Source: a virus. From it: a stretch of DNA of 22,145 nucleotides. The position numbers and the translations under genes are program-made. Shown one piece after another: positions 8,014-17,700 of this stretch. Each line of letters opens with the position of its first letter. Within the stretch, counting starts at the first letter, position 1. The stretch spans positions 1-22,145 of IMG/VR virus record IMGVR_UViG_3300025687_000367. One strand, given 5' to 3'. The notes beneath the pieces are model-generated. The model was given only the letters and a program-made list of their open reading frames with translations, did no database searches and was not told the DNA's origin.

Positions 8014-9801
8014 ATGGCAAAAAAGAAAATACCTATTTCATATACCAATAGAGACTTCAACTCCATAAAAGCAGCACTGGTAGAACATGCCAGGAGATAT
8101 TATCCAGATTCTTACAAAGATTTTAACGAAGCATCGTTTGGTTCGTTGATGTTGGACACTGTTTCGTATGTTGGAGATGTTTTATCCTTCTATTTGGACT
8201 ATCAGGCAAATGAAAGTTTCTTGGAAACTGCAATAGAAAAAGAAAATATAATCAATTTATCAAGAAATATGGGGTATCGGTATAGTGATGCCATCTCTGC
8301 ATACGGTGAATGCGATTTCTTTGTCACTATCCCAGCAAACTCTGCGGCACCAGACTTAACATATGCACCAGTTTTGAAGGCGGGAGCAGAAGTCACAAGC
8401 ACTTCTGGTGGTAAATATACATTGATAGAGGATGTAGACTTTTCAGACCCAAACAATCTTGTTGTTGTATCGAGTGTCGATGATGCCACGGGTGCCCCTA
8501 CTTTTTTTGCAGTTAAGGCAACTGGTCAAATAAAGTCTGGGTATGTAGAGGAAAGATTTATAGAAGTTGGCGAGTTCAAAAGATTCCAGAAAGTTACAGT
8601 TGAGGCAGAAAATATTTCTGAGGTTGTAAGTGTGGAGGATTCTGAAGGACATCAATATTATGAAGTGGAGCACTTGTCTCAAGATGTAATCTATGTGAAT
8701 GTTTCTAATAGAAACCAGGACAAGCATAGAGTCAAGAACATTCTTAAACCACTATCGGTACCAAGAAGGTATAGAACTAATTTTCTACCAGGTGCTGTCG
8801 AACTACAATTTGGGCAAGGAAGTGATGAAGAAATATTGTCAGGTTCTTTCTTAGACCCTTCGAGTGTTGTGATGAGGCAGTTTGGTAAGGAACATGTGTC
8901 TGATACTTATCTTGACCCAACAAATTTCACAAGAACGGAAAAGATGGGTATTTCTCCAGCAAATACAACTTTGTCAGTCAGAATCAGAAGAGATGATATA
9001 GAGAATGTCAATGCTGCTGCAAATTCGATTCTTACTGTACAGTCAGCAGAACTGCAATTTGATAATGAAAATTCACTGGTTGCAACGAAGGTTGCAACAG
9101 TTAGACAATCAATCGAGTGCTCAAACGAAAATCCAGTAGTTGGTGACCTGAGTTTACCAGATGAAGAAGAGATTAAAGTTAGAGCGATGAATTCTTTCTC
9201 TGCTCAGAATAGAGCAGTGACGATGCAAGACTATGTAACTATGGCATATGCAATGCCAGGAAGATTTGGTGCATTAAAAAGAGTCAGAGTAGAGGTTGAT
9301 AAAGACTCGTTTAAAAGAAACATAAATATGTTTGTTATTTCAGAAGATGTTGACGGCAAGTTTGTTGCCCCAAGCATCACACTTAAAAATAATTTAAGAA
9401 CTTGGATAACAAATTATAAGATGATGGGCGATACATTTGATATCATTGATGCAAAGATAGTCAATCTTGGAATTGACTACACTGTTGTTATAGCAGAAAA
9501 TGTATCAAAAGCAGAGGTGCTTGCACAATGCGATAGGGAACTTCAAGAGTTATTTAGCATTCATCCTGAAATTGGAGAAGCACTCACAATAAACGATGTA
9601 TACAAGACTCTTAACAGACTTGATTCTGTTGTTGATGTAACTGATGTGGCAGTCAGGTCACTCAGTGGTGGGAACTATTCTTCTTTGAACTATTCAATAC
9701 AGGAAAACTTGAGTTTGGATGGTAGAGTTCTAGTCATACCTTCAGACCATGTGTATGAAATAAAGTTCCCTAATTCTGATATTAGAGGAACCGCACTATG
9801 A
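8014..9801 (+). CDS. gp6: Baseplate wedge protein gp6, baseplate-J family
   Basis: The 595-residue protein starts with the ISYTNRDFNSIKAALVEHA block (residues 8-26), followed by FNEASFGSLMLDTVSYVGDV (37-56) and LSFYLDYQANESFLETA (57-73). This is the characteristic N-terminus of T4 gp6-type proteins in large phages. A beta-rich middle (about 100-350) leads to the baseplate-J core around IKVRAMNSFSAQNRAVTMQDYV (387-408), where Q-N-R-A-V-T and the following D-Y are family hallmarks. An alpha/beta C-terminal part (about 480-550) follows. T4 gp6 is about 660 aa, so this is a slightly short but complete member. gp6 dimerises to form the inner ring that holds the wedges around the hub. The gene follows gp25, its structural partner, and its stop overlaps the next start by four bases (ATGA). 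Confidence 0.95.
   Translation: MAKKKIPISYTNRDFNSIKAALVEHARRYYPDSYKDFNEASFGSLMLDTVSYVGDVLSFYLDYQANESFLETAIEKENIINLSRNMGYRYSDAISAYGECDFFVTIPANSAAPDLTYAPVLKAGAEVTSTSGGKYTLIEDVDFSDPNNLVVVSSVDDATGAPTFFAVKATGQIKSGYVEERFIEVGEFKRFQKVTVEAENISEVVSVEDSEGHQYYEVEHLSQDVIYVNVSNRNQDKHRVKNILKPLSVPRRYRTNFLPGAVELQFGQGSDEEILSGSFLDPSSVVMRQFGKEHVSDTYLDPTNFTRTEKMGISPANTTLSVRIRRDDIENVNAAANSILTVQSAELQFDNENSLVATKVATVRQSIECSNENPVVGDLSLPDEEEIKVRAMNSFSAQNRAVTMQDYVTMAYAMPGRFGALKRVRVEVDKDSFKRNINMFVISEDVDGKFVAPSITLKNNLRTWITNYKMMGDTFDIIDAKIVNLGIDYTVVIAENVSKAEVLAQCDRELQELFSIHPEIGEALTINDVYKTLNRLDSVVDVTDVAVRSLSGGNYSSLNYSIQENLSLDGRVLVIPSDHVYEIKFPNSDIRGTAL
9785..9789 (+). promoter_or_regulatory. Ribosome-binding site inside the end of gp6
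   Basis: GAGGA lies 8 bases before the ATG at 9798, within the last codons of gp6. Together with the ATGA overlap at 9798-9801 it supports coupled translation of gp6 and the next gene. Confidence 0.7.
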
Positions 9802-11735
9802 GTATAAAAAGATTTTATGCAAATGCAGATAATACAATTACAAATGCTTTTGCTGCAAACTTGACCACGAGAGGTACAGGGTCTAATATGGGTGCTTCCG
9901 ACATCTTGGAAGTATTTTCAATTTACGGGCAAGCATCTAGCACATCGCTTGAAAAAGCGAGAGCAATGGTTCAATTTGATGTTTCGAAAATTAAAGCAGC
10001 GAGAGATGCAGGAACAATAGCACAGTCTGGAAGTGCAAAGTTTTTTCTTAGACTGTTCAATGCAGAGCACGGTCAAACTCTTCCAAAGAACTACACCTTG
10101 TCTGTACTCCCTATTTCACAATCTTGGAGTGAGGGTGCAGGATTGGATATGGAGGAGTATTCTGACCTCGATATTTCAAACTGGATTTTTGCCAGCGACA
10201 CTAAGGTTGCAGACATAACTGACATAAAGTTTGTTTCAACTACTCCTTCTGATTATGATGGAAAGTATTTTATTCTTCAGGTTGTCAACGACGACAAAAC
10301 AAAAACAAGACTAAATCTCTGGTTTGATGATGACGGTGCTGGCACTGCACCAAATGTCGATGGAACAGAGGTGGAAGTAGAACTCGACCAAGCAGCGGCA
10401 AACACTGTTAACAATTTTGCAAAACAAGTTAAAACAGCAGTAGATGCCTTAGCGAGCACAAACCTGTCTGCTTCTATATCTGAGGACGATACAAGCGATT
10501 CTACTGGTGCCACAGTAAGGTTGACGAATACAGTCGTTGGTGGAACTTCCGGTTCATTTATTCCGACAGTCCACAATGATGCTAATGTATTTACTTTGAC
10601 TGTTGCTCAAAGGGGTGGACCTACAAGATGGAGTGCTTCAGGTGGTGATTATCACGAAGTCACTTATGTGCCAGGTACGAATCTTCCGAACTACACTTAC
10701 ACAATCAACGATGGTACAGAAGATGTAGAGTTAAACATTACTGCTCTCGTTGAGGAATGGATTGCGGCAGAGTCAACAGTTGACCCAGACAGAGAAAACT
10801 ACGGTGTAATGATTAAATTATCCGACCAGTACGAAGATGGAACAGAGAAGCGGTCCTTTTATACAAAGAAGTTCTTTGCTAGGGGAACTGAGTTTTTCTA
10901 CAAGAGACCTTGCATCGAGGCGAGATTCGACGACCACATTGGAGACGACAGGGAAAACTTTTTTAAGAGTTCATCTCTTGCAACTGGACCTGAAAATCTG
11001 AACACACTTTATATGTACAACTATACGAGAAGAGGGTTGAGCAATATGCCAACTCTCAAGACGGCACAGGACGGTTCTGACCAGACAACTGGGGAAGCAT
11101 TGATGAAGGTGAGTTTATATTCAGAACTTGACAACAATGCAGGTCCACTGACTTTGCCAATCGGTGGTGGTGTTACAAGCAATAATGCTACATTTGCTTT
11201 CGCTTATTTACACAAGACAGGTATCTATAGTGCATCACTAGCATTTACCGGTTCTCAAACAAAGGTTTATGATGTATGGTCTGACTTGAGTGACAACCAG
11301 TTGTTTACTGGTTCTGCAATTACAGTCAAGGAACACAAACCACTTCCGTTTAGTAATGCGGACGAAGAGTATGTTGTTTCTATCACAAATCTGAAACCAT
11401 ATTATAGAACAAAAGACAAACCAAGTTTAAGACTTAATATACGAAAAAAAGATTACCAACCGAATATTTATACAGTAGCGAGTAACAAATTACAAAACGA
11501 AGTATTGTATAATGTATACTACAGAGCATATAGAGTAATCGACGGAGAGGAGGTAATATCATACGGTTCAGGAAGTGTCCCCCACACGAAGATGTCTTAT
11601 GACTCAAGTGGAAGTTACTTCAAGTTAGATATGTCCCTTTTCGAACCTGGTTACATGTATGCACTGGAAATATCAACTGACTCTTACGAGCAAAACATTG
11701 TGAACAAGAGTGAGTTTAAATTTAGAGTTGAGTAG
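9798..11735 (+). CDS. Baseplate-associated structural protein with DNRLRE/CBM96-like domain, 645 aa
   Basis: Residues 1-133 and about 276-375 together read as one DNRLRE/CBM96-type beta-sandwich. It opens with RFYANADNTITNAFAANLTT, then the ARAMVQFDVSKI strand (55-66), SQSWSEGAGLDM (108-119), VELNITALVEEWI (310-322) and NYGVMIKL (334-341). The order of 'alv-x-FD-x-S', 'W-x-EG' and 'x-VT-x-LV-x-W' is the family pattern. A roughly 140-residue module (about 134-275) interrupts it. The C-terminal 250 residues are beta-rich with Tyr-rich strands (for example LYNVYYRAYRVI near 570) and look like an Ig-like or fibre-type region. There is no signal peptide. The gene overlaps gp6 by four bases and precedes a giant structural gene, so a baseplate or tail-fibre-base role is likely, perhaps binding surface glycans. 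The DNRLRE match is from memory of the family; the function is inference. Confidence 0.88.
   Translation: MSIKRFYANADNTITNAFAANLTTRGTGSNMGASDILEVFSIYGQASSTSLEKARAMVQFDVSKIKAARDAGTIAQSGSAKFFLRLFNAEHGQTLPKNYTLSVLPISQSWSEGAGLDMEEYSDLDISNWIFASDTKVADITDIKFVSTTPSDYDGKYFILQVVNDDKTKTRLNLWFDDDGAGTAPNVDGTEVEVELDQAAANTVNNFAKQVKTAVDALASTNLSASISEDDTSDSTGATVRLTNTVVGGTSGSFIPTVHNDANVFTLTVAQRGGPTRWSASGGDYHEVTYVPGTNLPNYTYTINDGTEDVELNITALVEEWIAAESTVDPDRENYGVMIKLSDQYEDGTEKRSFYTKKFFARGTEFFYKRPCIEARFDDHIGDDRENFFKSSSLATGPENLNTLYMYNYTRRGLSNMPTLKTAQDGSDQTTGEALMKVSLYSELDNNAGPLTLPIGGGVTSNNATFAFAYLHKTGIYSASLAFTGSQTKVYDVWSDLSDNQLFTGSAITVKEHKPLPFSNADEEYVVSITNLKPYYRTKDKPSLRLNIRKKDYQPNIYTVASNKLQNEVLYNVYYRAYRVIDGEEVISYGSGSVPHTKMSYDSSGSYFKLDMSLFEPGYMYALEISTDSYEQNIVNKSEFKFRVE
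10197..10622 (+). other. Inserted beta-rich module within the DNRLRE-like domain
   Basis: Residues about 134-275 lie between the WIFAS strand and the RWSASGGDYHE segment, which I would expect to be nearly adjacent. The module begins with VADITDIKFVSTTP, continues through KYFILQVVNDD and RLNLWFDDDGAG, has an alanine-rich helix (NNFAKQVKTAVDALAS, about 205-220) and ends with a VRLTNTVVGGTSG turn (about 240-252). This strand, strand, helix, strand and Gly-rich turn order resembles the modules at 15806-16561 of the downstream gene. The reading frame continues unbroken across both edges, so it is a domain insertion and not a gene disruption. Confidence 0.6.
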
Positions 11736-11737
11736 AT

Positions 11738-14700
11738 ATGAGTCTGAAAGGTTTATTTGGTAAAGATAAGAAAACAAAAAACATTGGTTCTCTGATTAAT
11801 TTTCAAGATAAACTTGAAGATGTAGAGTCCGTTGGTTATATTGACCAATTCTTGAAAGATAGAAAGAGGTTCAAGACACACACCAACTTCTTTACTGCAT
11901 CAAACTTTGCAGCATACGGTTCACTAGAAGAATACTACAAGGCAGGTATCGACAGAATCGTAAACACTTATCCGTATGACGGTTCACTAAAAGAAAGACT
12001 AGCATGGTTCAATGAATCAAACGGATTTGACCTTCACCTTTTCGAGAACGAATACCCAAGAACAAATGGATATATCAAACTTTCAGATAATAGACCTGGT
12101 GGTGATGGTTGGGGTACCGTTACATCAACATCTGGAGCATACGGAAACCCAGAGACAAAAGAATATATTTACATTAAGGGTGGACCAAACATCGGGAATG
12201 TTTATAATACCGCTTCTTATCAGACATCGAATCTTGAAATTAACGGAAGGAACGGTAATACTGTAGAATTCTGGTTGAAGAAGTCTGAATTTGTTAGTTC
12301 CAAAACAGCAAGAGAAGTAATTCTAGATATTACAACAACTGGTTCATATCAGGGACAATCTGCATATGGTCGCTTGACAGTAGAACTTGACAGTTCAAAC
12401 TCTTCTGCCTCTCCTTTTCTCATTACCTATCAATCTGGTTCAACTGGATTTAAGGAAGCGAGAATAGGTACTACACATCTTTATACCAGTGCCTCTGATG
12501 ATTCTTGGCACCACTATGCGATATCATTTAAAAATCAGGACAACCAAGTAAAGGTTGGTCTGTATATAGACGGCGAACTTAATAAATCGGTCGTTACGGG
12601 AAGTGCCATTGGTTCCTTGAACACTGCACTTATTGGTAGTATTGGTTCATTGGTTGCAGGCAAAGACCCGGAACTTGTAACAAGAACAGCATCAGATGAT
12701 TTTATCCCCGGTCTCGGTTATGGTAAGTTGTCTGGTTCTTTGGATGAATTTAGATATTGGAAAAAAGAAAGAACTGCAAAAGACATCGGTCGTTTCTGGT
12801 TTACACAGATTGGGGCAGGTTCGAATACGGACCCCGCAAACTCTCCTCTTGGATTTTACTACAAGTTTAACGAAGGTGAGGTTGGAGTAACCTCGATTGA
12901 CAAGACCGTATTAGACTACGGTGGACGAGTTTCGAATGGTGTTTGGGTAGGTTATGCAGGATACGGAAGATACAACAACTCAGCAATGGTTGAGGCATCT
13001 GCATCTATCGCCGAGTTTAAAGACCCAATCATTTATCAGAATCACCCACTAGTATCTAATTTTAGACAAGATGCAATTGAAAGAGGGTATGCTTACGATT
13101 TAGAAAACTCTTCTGGAATGTATCACTCGTTTCCTGCTTGGATTGTTGACGAAGACGGCGAGGGAGCAGAAGACCTCAAGAAGATGACACAGGTTGTTGC
13201 GAGTTATTTTGATAGTCTTTTCTTGCAGATAAAAGATATGGGCGAGTTAAGACACTTAAAGTATGAAGATTTCGACAAGAAACCACACCCATTCAACAAC
13301 ATTAAACTTCAATCACTAGGTCTTGTAACTCCAGAACTTTTTATGGATGCAAGTAATCTAAACACTCTCGTTAATAGAGATGAAGATAAAGAATTCAGAC
13401 AAGATACATCTGATGTAAAGAACTTTATATACAACAACATTCATAACAATCTTGAAGCAATCTTCAAATCAAAGGGAACAGATAAGGCATTTAGAAATCT
13501 TTTTAGGTGTTTTGGTATTGATAGCGAACTTATAAAGATTAACCTATACTCAACCGACTCATCGTATCCGGTAGAGACCAGTTATGAAAATTCGACAGTA
13601 AAAACAAAGTATGTGAATTTTGCAGATTCTATTAACAAGAATGCTTCTGTTATTCAGTCTATCGATGGGTTAATTGGAGACTACAGGGCAGCAGATGCCC
13701 GTGGTTTTATGAAGGGAACAAATGGTTTAGTCAGTGATGACGATGGTGTATCTATTGGTCTAACGACCGAAGCACAAATCTTTTTTCCAAAGGTTTATCC
13801 AGTATCACACCCATTTCACTTTGCAACACCACTCAGTTCTAGTGTTTTTGGTTGTCACAATGTTGCTGACGAAAATGACGACACAGATTTGAGTTGGACA
13901 CTGGAAGGTGCAGACTACTCTAACTTCCAGTTATATGTTGTAAAAGAAAAGAGGCACTCAAGAACTGCTAAGTTTGTCTTAAAGAGTAGAGGTGACATCT
14001 TTGAGGCAATGGAAACAGACTATATCATTGACCTCTATGACTCAAATAGGTGGAATGTTGCAGTAAGACTAGCATCAGATACACCTGCTGGTTCGAATGT
14101 CACAGGTTCTGGCAACTCATATAGGTTTGAACTTTACGGTGCCAACACCGTTGCCGACGAGATTCAAGATAGTTTTGAAGTTTCAAGAACAATATCTGCA
14201 ACGAATGCAAAGAATTTTATCAAGAACTCAAGAAGATTCTATGTTGGGGCAGAGAGAGAAGACTTCGCAGGAACCCTACTGAATGAATCAGATGTAAAGG
14301 TTGCGAACTTTAGAGTTTGGAGTACAGAACTTTCCAATGAAGAAATAAACTCACATGCTATTGACCCACGGTCTTACGGTGTTGATGAACCGTCTAGAAT
14401 GAGTTTTCCACTCGCTGATATTGGTAACACTCAGTTGTCGAAGATTGACTTGCTTGCAATTAACTGGAACTTTTCTAGTTTAACAGGTTCGAACAGCAAT
14501 GGGGATATGTGGATAAACGATGTATCTTCAGGTTCTCTTGATGACGACTTGACATACGGAAAGTTATCTCCAGCAATCAGAAGACTTCACCCAGGTAAGG
14601 GAATTAATTTTGCTTCTGCAACCACTTCAAGTGTTGATGTGGAATATGACCAAGCAACAAGACTGCAAACATTTGAAAATGTCAAAGCATCTGATATGGT

Positions 14701-17700
14701 TCAGGTTGTACTGAATGACGATTTGACATTTACAAGAGAGACGAAACCAACAGATTACTTCTTTTCTTTTGAAAAGTCTATGTATGCTGCAATTACAGAC
14801 GAGATGTTAAACTTTTTTGCAGGCATTAATGAGTTCAGCAACTTAATCGGTGCACCCGTAGAAAGATACAGACAGAACTACAAAGGTCTCAGTAAGTTGA
14901 GGCAGATTTTCTTCTCAAGAATAGAGAATAACCCAGACATCGAAAGGTACACAGAGTACTACAAGTGGTTGGACTCTTCATTGTCAGTTATGATTGACCA
15001 GTTGGTGCCAGCATCGGTTGCTGCATCAGAAGACATCAGAAATGTAATTGAAAGTCACATCCTTGAAAGAAGCAAGTATTTTAATAAATTCCCAACAATG
15101 GATATGAAGGTGGTCGACCCCGTTGGGCAAATTCGTGGTATCAACGAACTATCTTACGATTGGCAACATGGTCACTCTCCCATCTCTGGAGACGAGAACG
15201 ATAACTGCTTATGGCAAAAAGAAAGAGCACAAAGGGCAACTGACAAGTCTGTTTCCAGCGAGATAGATTCAGACAGAGAAACAATCAGAAGAATCTCAGT
15301 AACTTCTGTGTCTGGTTCAACTTATGCAACGAGAAGATTGTCTAGACCATACCGTCTAACAGTTGAAGACCAAAGACATGCTAAGGGTGGCGACAACACT
15401 TTTGGAAACAAAAAGAAAAGACTTTATACTGGTATCTCAACAGCACACGGAATGTCACACATTGCCGTTACTGGTTCTGAACTAGCGACTTCACCTTGTA
15501 ATGATATTCAGAACCCAAGCAAGAAAAAGAGATTCCATGCCACGGCAGATATTGCTTTTACATCTAAAGACTTGGATATTAATGATATTGCTCCATTTAC
15601 AATCTACAGTAGTTCTGTAGATGCAGTATCAGATTACAAAGCGGAATTATTCAGCAACTTCAAGCAAGGTGTTGAGATTACAAACCTTCATTCTGATGAA
15701 TATGGCGACGACAGGGAAGTAACTCTTCAATCTCCATTCACAGAGCGATGGGTCGGCGGCAATGCTCATAGGCATCAAGATGTCGTGCAAGAGCAGGCAG
15801 TAAAAGCAACTGCTACAATACAAATTTCAGATGCTAGTACCGAAAACATTGGTCATGATTCTAGAATCACAATCACGAGTACTCAGGGTTTAACTAAAAC
15901 ATACATCTTTAAACAAGATGTCGGGTACACAAAACAGTTCACACTGACATCAGGCGGACAAGTTTTGTTGCCCGCTGCGGAATATAGTGGTTCTGCTGTT
16001 ATAGATTTGGCAGCAGCGATAAATGGTTCAACTGGTCACAATGGTCAAATTGCCGCATCTGTTGATGGCACAACTTTGACACTGGAACAAACACTGTATG
16101 GACCAGAAGGCAACTTGCCTATTACTTACAACTTTACTAATCCTGGTGCTCAATGTACGGTCTCAGTTAACAGTGCCCCAGTTAATGGCGAAACCTTCAC
16201 AATAACAGATGAGTCGAGCACTACACAGACATTTGTTGTCGACACATCAGTCACAACACAAGATGGCACCAGGGATGGTAGTAATAGAGTTATCATAGGG
16301 ACAAGCGGGTTGTCTACTGTTCAGGAGTATGGTGAAGCAATCGTTAATGCAATAAACGGAGCAAGACAGAAGGGGTATCTTTCAGAAATATTTGCTGCAA
16401 GAAAAACGACAGCAGGACCTTGGGAGATGTTGTTTATACATTCTAATACAGGGACCGTCACAAATTTTGCTGTTGTAGAGTCCGTCTCATGGATAACAGC
16501 AGGTACAGAGCAGGGTAGGACACTGCCAGCAACATTGACTATTGGAAATTTCGAAGGCGGCAAAAACGGTTTCTCATCAAGAGTAGAGGCATTTAAGTTA
16601 CTGGCACAAGGAGAGAAGTTATATATTCTTCCTCCGAATGCAACTGGCATTGATGCGAGTAACCTACCTGTCATCGACCAGAACATTCAGGGTGCTCAAG
16701 TACTAAGAGAAGAATTGGCAAAGAGACCGGTGAATATCAAAAACATTGCTACAACAACTGGAAGTGTTTCCCTTGGAAACTACAATCACATTTATGATGT
16801 AGTTCAATATACTTCCGAGGACCAAAGAAAAGATTTTCTTGTTGATAACTTGGAACAAGTCACTTCTTCTAACTCAACTGCAATACCAGGTGTTCAAGAG
16901 TTTGGTAAGTTTGAAAGACCGGTCAGGAAGTCTGTTTTTAAGGCGAGATTTGCCTCTCCAGGCGGCACAGAGGTGGCAGGTGATAGTAGAGGTGGGCACA
17001 GTCTAGACAGGGCGACAAATCAGTATTCTGTGTACAATTCTATGAATTATAGAAACCTTTCGGTTCGTGGTCCTCTTGATTTCTTAAACAAGATTCCACA
17101 GACTGCAAGTGCTGATAACACAAGTCTTGTGACAAATCACAAGATTAATGCTAACCCAAGATACCGGTATCGACTTGCCGAAGACATTGATTTATCAAGT
17201 GGAGAAGTAGATTTAAATCAAGATAATGTTTTTGTTCAGCATCCGATTCCACAGAATGATTATCAGTATGCTTGGATTACAGCATCTCTTGTTACTGGAA
17301 GGGAACCGGCATCAATCGCAGGACATCTCCACTCGTTTACCCAAGCATCTGTTGGCGATGCAACTGGGTCACTCGCATACGAAAGAACATATGAGTTCTT
17401 AACAGCGAGCAACAGAGAAGGAACAAAGATTATTGATTTTGCTGGTCTTAACACTTACATTGTTGACGATATAGATGCAACAACAAATACTATTTCTAGG
17501 TCTGCTGTTTACAACTTGACCGGCACAATCCACCACAGGCAGGGACCATATGGTCATCCAAGTTGGAAACAGATTAGAGCAGGCGATTCAGCACTTGGAA
17601 GATATTTCAGAAAGAATAATCAATACTCTATTCCTGTGGTTGGGGACCAGATAAGATTTACAACACTTGGAAACTACTCTTGGCCAAATAGCATTGACCA

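Noticed and set aside
8019-8025. A AAA AAG slippery heptamer in the gp6 frame
   Set aside because: It is at codons 2-4 of gp6. A -1 shift would hit a stop within about 10 codons, and I see no stimulating stem. It encodes the ordinary MAKKK start.
9802-9812. TATAAAA-like string resembling a T4 late promoter
   Set aside because: It is inside the first codons of the 645-residue gene, downstream of its start, and differs from the TATAAATA consensus. It cannot drive that gene's full-length transcript.
16321-16686. A 121-codon minus-strand frame within the giant gene
   Set aside because: It overlaps the strongly supported + strand protein, including inserted module B, and its product shows no domain pattern. 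No minus-strand gene is supported anywhere in the window.
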